The notes under the pieces were generated by a model. It saw only the letters and a program-made list of their open reading frames with translations. It made no database searches and was not told the DNA's origin. Below are positions 7,937 to 12,118 of a stretch of DNA of 12,118 nucleotides, piece after piece (positions within the stretch are counted from its first letter, which is position 1; each line of letters begins with the position of its first letter). Both the position numbers and the translations under genes were made by a program. The stretch is from Chloroflexota bacterium (GTDB taxonomy: Bacteria > Chloroflexota > Chloroflexia > Thermomicrobiales > UBA6265): contig JAEZJB010000170.1 of assembly GCA_023415845.1 (NCBI GenBank), positions 1 through 12,118 of the forward strand. The letters run 5' to 3'.

Positions 7937-8524
7937 GTGCACGCTACCACCATCGTCGCCGTCAAGCGCGATGATCAGGTTGCGTTGGCCGGTGACGGTC
8001 AGGTGACGATCGGGGACGTCGTTCTCAAGCACAATGCTCGCAAGTTGCGAACGCTCTATGACGGGATGGTTCTCGCCGGATTCGCCGGCGCGGTTGCCGA
8101 CGCCCTGACGTTGTTTGCCAAGTTTGAATCGCAGCTGGATGCCTGGGATGGGAATCTCCGGAAGGCCGCCGTCGAATTGACAAAGGAGTGGCGGACTGAC
8201 CGGTACCTTCGCCGTCTCGAGGCCCAGTTGATCGTGGCCGATGCCGAATCGCTGCTTCTGCTTTCGGGCGAGGGCGACGTCATCGAACCGGACGACGGGG
8301 TGCTGGCCATCGGCTCAGGGGCTCCTTTCGCCACGGCGGCGGCCAAGGCACTCTACCGAAATACGGATCTGTCGGCAGAGGAGATCGTGCTGGCGGCGAT
8401 GGAAGTGACCGCCGAGATCTGCATCTTCACCAACGGCCAGATTACGGTCGAAACGGTTGGCGGAGCCGATGACGAGGAAGAGGCTGAGGCTGGCACCGGT
8501 GACGCGGTGGAGGAGGTCGACTGA
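7937..8524 (+). CDS. hslV: ATP-dependent protease peptidase subunit HslV (ClpQ)
   Basis: 195 aa from GTG 7937. HslV is the proteasome-beta-like threonine peptidase that stacks as two hexamers and degrades proteins unfolded by HslU. From this start the protein begins M-H-A followed by TTIVAV, so removal of three residues exposes Thr4 as the catalytic N-terminal threonine, the arrangement usual for the family. Other motifs: LAGDGQVTIGD (17-27), GFAGAVADALTLF (48-60), AVELTKEWRTDR (78-89), AIGSGAPFA (124-132) and ICIFTNG (161-167). Upstream in-frame ATGs would give an odd 13-residue-longer leader and are less likely. After the family's normal end (about residue 174) there is an acidic tail, GGADDEEEAEAG to EEVD. 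Its last codons contain the hslU ribosome site. The stop overlaps the hslU start by one base. Confidence 0.93.
   Translation: MHATTIVAVKRDDQVALAGDGQVTIGDVVLKHNARKLRTLYDGMVLAGFAGAVADALTLFAKFESQLDAWDGNLRKAAVELTKEWRTDRYLRRLEAQLIVADAESLLLLSGEGDVIEPDDGVLAIGSGAPFATAAAKALYRNTDLSAEEIVLAAMEVTAEICIFTNGQITVETVGGADDEEEAEAGTGDAVEEVD
8511..8517 (+). promoter_or_regulatory. Strong Shine-Dalgarno for hslU inside hslV
   Basis: AGGAGGT lies 6 bases before the hslU ATG and is made by the Glu-Glu-Val codons of the HslV tail. Together with the TGATG overlap (hslV stop 8522-8524, hslU start 8524-8526) it indicates translational coupling, suited to keeping the two subunits balanced. Confidence 0.8.
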
Positions 8525-10011
8525 TGGCCGAACTCGCGCGAAAACCGACTGGCAAGGACAAACCCGTTCGCCCTCCCTCCGACGGAGATATTGAGCTTTC
8601 GCCAGCGGAGTCGATGACGCCTCGCGAGATCGTCGCTGAACTCGATCGGTACATCATCGGTCAGGCTGATGCCAAGCGGGCAGTGGCTGTGGCGCTCCGC
8701 AACCGCTATCGGCGCCAGCAATTGCCCGAAGAGATCCGAAGCGAAATTCAGCCACGGAACATCCTGATGATTGGCTCCACCGGCGTCGGCAAGACCGAAA
8801 TCGCCCGGCGGGTCGCGCGGATCATGGATGCCCCGTTCATCAAGGTCGAGGCCACGAAATTTACCGAGGTCGGCTACGTCGGTCGCGACGTTGAGTCGAT
8901 CATTCGCGATCTGGTGGAGATTGCCATTTCGAATGTCCATTCGAGCCGGCTCGAGCAGGTCCGGGAGCAGGCTGCCGCCCTTGCCGTCGAGCGCCTGACC
9001 GAAATCCTCTCCGATCAGGTGCTCGCCTCGCGACCCACTCGCGCGCCCCGGCCGAAGGACGGTGAGCAGCTCGACGAAGAAGCGCTGGCCGAACTCCAGT
9101 ACCAGGCCCAGGAGCGGCGCCGACGTCGCGAACTGAAGCGGTTTCGGCAGCTTCTCGACGAGGAGGCGATGGAGGACGAGACCGTCGAGATCGAGGTGGA
9201 TGTCGATTCGGACTACGACGACATCCAGCCGATCGACATCATTGCTGGTTCACCCGAGGAACTGCAGGACACCTTCTACGAGTTTCTCGATGGCCTGATG
9301 CCTCGCCGGCGCAATCGGCGGCGGGTGTCCGTGCGGGACGCACGTCGCATTCTCGCCCAGCAGGAAGCCGTGCGGATGGTCGACTTCGACGCCGTGGTGG
9401 AATCCGCCATGCGGCGCGTCGAAGAAGCTGCGGTCGTGTTTATCGACGAGATCGACAAGACAATCTCGGGAGACAGCGACAGTGGGCCCGACGTATCCGG
9501 TGCCGGCGTCCAGCGGGATCTGTTGCCGATTGTCGAAGGTTCGACCGTGATGACACGGTATGGTCCAGTGCAGACCGACCACATCCTGTTCATCGCCGCC
9601 GGGTCGTTCCATGGTGCTCGACCCTCCGATCTCATTCCGGAACTGCAGGGACGGTTCCCGATTCGGGTCGAGCTACAGTCACTGAGTGAAGACGATCTCT
9701 ACGCCATCCTCACCGAACCCAGGAATGCGCTCTCGCGCCAGTACGAGGCCCTGCTGGCCACGGAACAGGTTGCGCTCAACTTCACGGAGGACGGCCTGCG
9801 GGCAATTGCCCGGTTCGCCACGCTGATCAACCAGCGCACCGAGGACATCGGAGCCCGCCGCCTGCAAACGATCATCGAGCGGGTGCTGGAAGACGTGTCG
9901 TTCGATGCCCCGGACATGGAGGAGCCGTCGGTCCTGATCGACGAGTCCTTCGTGCAGGAGCGCATCGGCGAAGTTGCGGAAGACGACGAGCTGATTAATT
10001 TCATTCTTTAG
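8524..10011 (+). CDS. hslU: ATP-dependent protease ATPase subunit HslU (ClpY)
   Basis: 495 aa, longer than the roughly 440-470 aa common for HslU. It is the AAA+ hexameric unfoldase that threads substrates into HslV. Core motifs: MTPREIVAELDRYIIGQ (31-47), Walker A GSTGVGKT (84-91), pore-loop GYVG (117-120), Walker B VVFIDEID (304-311), the GRFPIR segment carrying the arginine finger (Arg377), and sensor-2 GARRL (443-447). The intermediate (I) domain lies between about 135 and 280, with a charged helix rich in Arg and Glu (195-235). The C-terminus, ELINFIL, resembles the tail that docks into HslV. The extra length is mainly a polar N-terminal extension of about 30 residues plus the I-domain. 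The start is fixed by the one-base overlap with hslV and the AGGAGGT site. The ROK kinase starts 28 bases downstream. Confidence 0.97.
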   Translation: MAELARKPTGKDKPVRPPSDGDIELSPAESMTPREIVAELDRYIIGQADAKRAVAVALRNRYRRQQLPEEIRSEIQPRNILMIGSTGVGKTEIARRVARIMDAPFIKVEATKFTEVGYVGRDVESIIRDLVEIAISNVHSSRLEQVREQAAALAVERLTEILSDQVLASRPTRAPRPKDGEQLDEEALAELQYQAQERRRRRELKRFRQLLDEEAMEDETVEIEVDVDSDYDDIQPIDIIAGSPEELQDTFYEFLDGLMPRRRNRRRVSVRDARRILAQQEAVRMVDFDAVVESAMRRVEEAAVVFIDEIDKTISGDSDSGPDVSGAGVQRDLLPIVEGSTVMTRYGPVQTDHILFIAAGSFHGARPSDLIPELQGRFPIRVELQSLSEDDLYAILTEPRNALSRQYEALLATEQVALNFTEDGLRAIARFATLINQRTEDIGARRLQTIIERVLEDVSFDAPDMEEPSVLIDESFVQERIGEVAEDDELINFIL

Positions 10012-10039
10012 TGTGGGTAAGCCCCGGCGGAGTCCTTGG

Positions 10040-11005
10040 ATGAGCAAACAGGTCCTTGCGGTCGATCTCGGTGGAACCCACATTCGGGTGGCCGTCGCCA
10101 GTGAGGCGGGCGAGCTGGAACACGTCGTCCGAACAGCGACGCACGCCGAACTTGGGCCGCTGGCGGTTATCGACCGCATGGCTGACCAGATTCGAAAGGT
10201 GGCTGCCGAGTCCGGTGTGGGTGCAGATGTCCCGGTTGGGGTTGCGTCGCCCGGTCCGCTCAATCCTCGCACCGGTACCGTCCTCTACACCCCCAATCTG
10301 CCGGGCTGGCGCGATGTGCCATTCGTGTCTCTGCTTGAGGAGAGGATCGAGCGCACCGTCTACCTGGCCAATGATGGAAACTGTGGCGCCCTGGGCGAGA
10401 TGCGCTTCGGCTCGGCACGAGGTGTGTCCGACCTGATTTATCTTGCCCTGGGCACGGGCGTCGGAAGCGGCATCATCAGTGGTGGCCGACTGGTTGACGG
10501 TGTGCGTGGGCTCGGCGCCGAAGTCGGCCATATGAATGTCGCGCTGGATGGTCCTCGCTGTTCGTGTGGCAGCGTTGGTTGCATCGAAGCATTCGTGTCG
10601 GGATGGGCGATCAAGCGAGAAGCCGAGTCTGTGGCCACTACGCGAGACGGCAATCGAATCCGGGAGCTAGCCGGTGACGGTGAGATACATGCTGGCATCG
10701 TCGGAATGGCCGCCGATGAAGGGGATCCTGCTGCGAGGCAAATCCTGGCCCGGGCCGGACGCGCACTCGGCGCCTGCATGGGGGCGCTGACCAATATCTT
10801 CAATCCCGGCATGATCGTGATTGGCGGTGGTGTCGCGGCGATTGGTGAGCACCTGCTCGCACCTGCACGCGAGGCGATGCCGATGTATTCGTTCGTCGAC
10901 TTCCGTGACGATGTCTCGATTGCCTATTCGTCACTTGGGGCCGATACCGGGATCTACGGTGCTGCGGCCCTTGCCTTCGAGATGTCCGGCATCGGGGCAG
11001 AGTAG
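10040..11005 (+). CDS. ROK family sugar kinase, glucokinase-like
   Basis: 321 aa, typical of ROK kinases, which phosphorylate glucose or related sugars (N-acetylmannosamine, fructose) at the 6-OH with ATP. The N-terminal phosphate-binding motif VDLGGTHIRVAV is at 8-19, and the catalytic Asp112 sits in ANDGNCGALGE. The LALGTGVGSGIISGG stretch is at 135-149. The sugar-binding and zinc site is EVGHM (Glu161, His164) followed by CSCGSVGCIE (174-183, the CxCGxxGCxE signature), so the zinc ligands are complete. The second ATP motif is IVIGGGVA (259-266). There is no N-terminal DNA-binding domain, so this is an enzyme rather than a NagC/XylR-type repressor. The ATG at 10040 has GGAG 7 bases upstream; a GTG at 10013 is in frame but has no such site. 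It lies 28 bases after hslU, so cotranscription is likely. Glucokinase is the best guess, but the exact sugar is not proven. Confidence 0.9.
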   Translation: MSKQVLAVDLGGTHIRVAVASEAGELEHVVRTATHAELGPLAVIDRMADQIRKVAAESGVGADVPVGVASPGPLNPRTGTVLYTPNLPGWRDVPFVSLLEERIERTVYLANDGNCGALGEMRFGSARGVSDLIYLALGTGVGSGIISGGRLVDGVRGLGAEVGHMNVALDGPRCSCGSVGCIEAFVSGWAIKREAESVATTRDGNRIRELAGDGEIHAGIVGMAADEGDPAARQILARAGRALGACMGALTNIFNPGMIVIGGGVAAIGEHLLAPAREAMPMYSFVDFRDDVSIAYSSLGADTGIYGAAALAFEMSGIGAE

Positions 11006-11037
11006 GGGCTGCCGCAGGTGGTCGCCCACGCGTTGAC

Positions 11038-11062
11038 CGCGGAGGGTTCATCGGTCTCCGCG
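11038..11062 (+). terminator. Hairpin between the ROK kinase and the aminotransferase
   Basis: CGCGGAG (11038-11044) pairs with CTCCGCG (11056-11062) across an 11-base loop, 32 bases past the kinase stop. No T-run follows, so it may attenuate rather than end transcription, or serve as an operator upstream of the aminotransferase gene. Confidence 0.3.
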
Positions 11063-11075
11063 CGAGTGCCATACT
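11047..11075 (+). promoter_or_regulatory. Weak candidate promoter for the aminotransferase gene
   Basis: TTCATC (11047-11052) and CATACT (11070-11075) are 17 bases apart, matching -35 at 3 of 6 and -10 at 4 of 6. The elements lie in the 110-bp gap before the GTG start and overlap the hairpin there. Weak support; readthrough from upstream is equally possible. Confidence 0.22.
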
Positions 11076-11115
11076 GTCGGGAATGGGCCAACCGTCGGCC
11101 CGGAGAGGAGATCAC

Positions 11116-12063
11116 GTGAGCGGCCAGCACAACGCTTTTGTCCACTGGAATGACGCACTCACTCCCTGGGAGGACGCGACAATTCATGTGACGTCCATCG
11201 CCTGGTCAGCACTTGGAGGAGTCTTCGAGGGGATTCGTGGCTACTGGAATGAAGAGCGGCAGACACTCTACATCTTCCGCCTCCAGGAGCACCTCGATCG
11301 GCTCCAGGCATCTTCCAAACTGGTGCGCCTGCCGCTCAACCATGACAACGCCGCGCTGACAAAGGCCATCGTCGATCTCGTGCGTGCGAACGAGTGTCGC
11401 GAGGATACCTACATCTTCCCGTTGGTATTTGGAGCGGACGCCGAGGCGAAGCGGTTCGACCCAAATGCGCTCCAGGCCGAATTGACGATTCGGACCCGCA
11501 GCATGCCGACGCATCTCGGCACCGACTTCAAGCAGCATGCCCGATTCAGCACCTGGACCCGAATTTCGGACACGGTGATGCCGCCGCGGGTCAAGAACAT
11601 CTCCAATTACCGCAATGGCCAGCTTGCAACGCACGAGGTTCGACAGGACGGCTACGACGTGGCCTTCATGCTCAATCCGGCAGGCAAGGTCAGTGAGGCG
11701 CCGGGAGCCTGCATTGCGATGATCTCCCGGGGGCGTCTGATCACGCCCGATCTCACCAGCGGCATTCTGGAGAGCATCACCCGCGACGCCATCCTCACGC
11801 TGGCTCGGGAAGAACTCGGTCTCGAGGTAATTGAACGGCCGGTCGAGCGGACCGAACTCTACCTTGCTGATGAGGTCTTTACGTGCGGTACTGCCGCTGA
11901 AATCTCGCCGGTTGTTTCCATTGACAAGTACCAGGTTGGCGATGGCAACATCGGCCCGGTCACGGCACGCCTGGAGAACCTGCTCCTGGAGATCATGCGC
12001 GGTCAGAACGACGAATACGCTTCATGGCTGACGCCTGTGAGTCTGGCCACTGTCACCGCCTGA
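11116..12063 (+). CDS. Class IV PLP aminotransferase, branched-chain (IlvE-like)
   Basis: 315 aa from GTG 11116, close to the usual 300-310 of fold-type IV aminotransferases. These move the amino group between branched-chain amino acids and 2-oxoglutarate; relatives act on D-amino acids, 4-amino-4-deoxychorismate or amines. Visible signatures: GGVFEGIRGY (34-43), the PLP lysine Lys160 in RVKNISNYRN, Glu194 in KVSEAPGACI (PLP pyridine contact), GILESITRD (216-224, phosphate loop) and FTCGTAAEISPV (255-266). These fit IlvE best, yet where E. coli IlvE has Tyr-Ile-Arg-Pro (Arg97) this protein has Tyr-Ile-Phe-Pro (Phe101), which leaves the substrate open. GTG is chosen because GGAGAGGAG (11102-11110) ends 5 bases before it; the in-frame ATG at 11083 has no ribosome site. 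The gene symbol is withheld for that reason. Confidence 0.88.
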   Translation: MSGQHNAFVHWNDALTPWEDATIHVTSIAWSALGGVFEGIRGYWNEERQTLYIFRLQEHLDRLQASSKLVRLPLNHDNAALTKAIVDLVRANECREDTYIFPLVFGADAEAKRFDPNALQAELTIRTRSMPTHLGTDFKQHARFSTWTRISDTVMPPRVKNISNYRNGQLATHEVRQDGYDVAFMLNPAGKVSEAPGACIAMISRGRLITPDLTSGILESITRDAILTLAREELGLEVIERPVERTELYLADEVFTCGTAAEISPVVSIDKYQVGDGNIGPVTARLENLLLEIMRGQNDEYASWLTPVSLATVTA

Positions 12064-12086
12064 GCACCAGGCGCTCCCAAATAAAC

Positions 12087-12118
12087 CCCCCCCGCCCGCC
12101 GGTGGGCGCGCGGGGGGG
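12087..12118. terminator. Large GC hairpin at the right edge, likely terminator
   Basis: Arms 12087-12100 and 12105-12118 pair at 13 of 14 positions around a GGTG loop, with C7 facing G7 at the base. It starts 24 bases after the aminotransferase stop and is preceded by AAATAAA, which reads TTTATTT on the minus strand, so it could end transcription from both sides. The bases after it are outside the window, so a plus-strand T-run cannot be checked. Confidence 0.65.

Noticed and set aside
10040..11005. ROK-family transcriptional repressor (NagC/XylR type)
   Set aside because: The protein starts directly with the phosphate-binding motif; there is no N-terminal helix-turn-helix domain, so it is a kinase.

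Overview
The window is a GC-rich piece of ordinary bacterial chromosome with nine genes: eight complete and one cut by the left edge. GC content, gene content and protein style (e.g. a ROK sugar kinase next to hslVU, a Lys/Ala-rich TopA tail) fit a Chloroflexota lineage such as Thermomicrobia or Sphaerobacter relatives. That placement is inference; no rRNA or other phylogenetic marker is present. I see no phage genes, transposase, CRISPR array, rRNA or tRNA.

Layout. The left third is on the minus strand. A site-2-protease-type M50 metallopeptidase runs off the left edge. It is followed (rightward) by the two ATPase genes of an Opp/Dpp-type ABC importer, oppF and oppD, transcribed in the order oppD-oppF and ending at a strong hairpin. 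After about 400 bp of non-coding DNA comes a minus-strand HpcH/HpaI-type aldolase. From about 3.9 kb everything is on the plus strand: dprA, topA, hslV, hslU, a ROK-family glucokinase-like gene and a class IV (IlvE-like) aminotransferase. The window ends in a large GC hairpin.

How the genes relate. dprA-topA-hslV-hslU is a recognisable remnant of the Firmicutes-type cluster (in Bacillus subtilis: smf-topA-gid-codV-clpQ-clpY-codY). Here gid/trmFO and the xerC-type recombinase are missing. In their place between topA and hslV is a non-coding spacer that can fold into a three-stem structure. hslV and hslU overlap by one base and are translationally coupled: together they make the two-component HslVU protease. 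The ROK kinase follows hslU closely enough to share its transcript. oppD and oppF are one unit, but no permease or binding-protein genes are adjacent.

I did not find a convincing new multi-gene system. The items most worth a second look are the structured topA-hslV spacer, the aminotransferase that has Phe where IlvE has a substrate-binding Arg, the identically spaced four-Cys motif in both Opp ATPases, and the tandem TTGACAG/palindrome arrangement upstream of topA.
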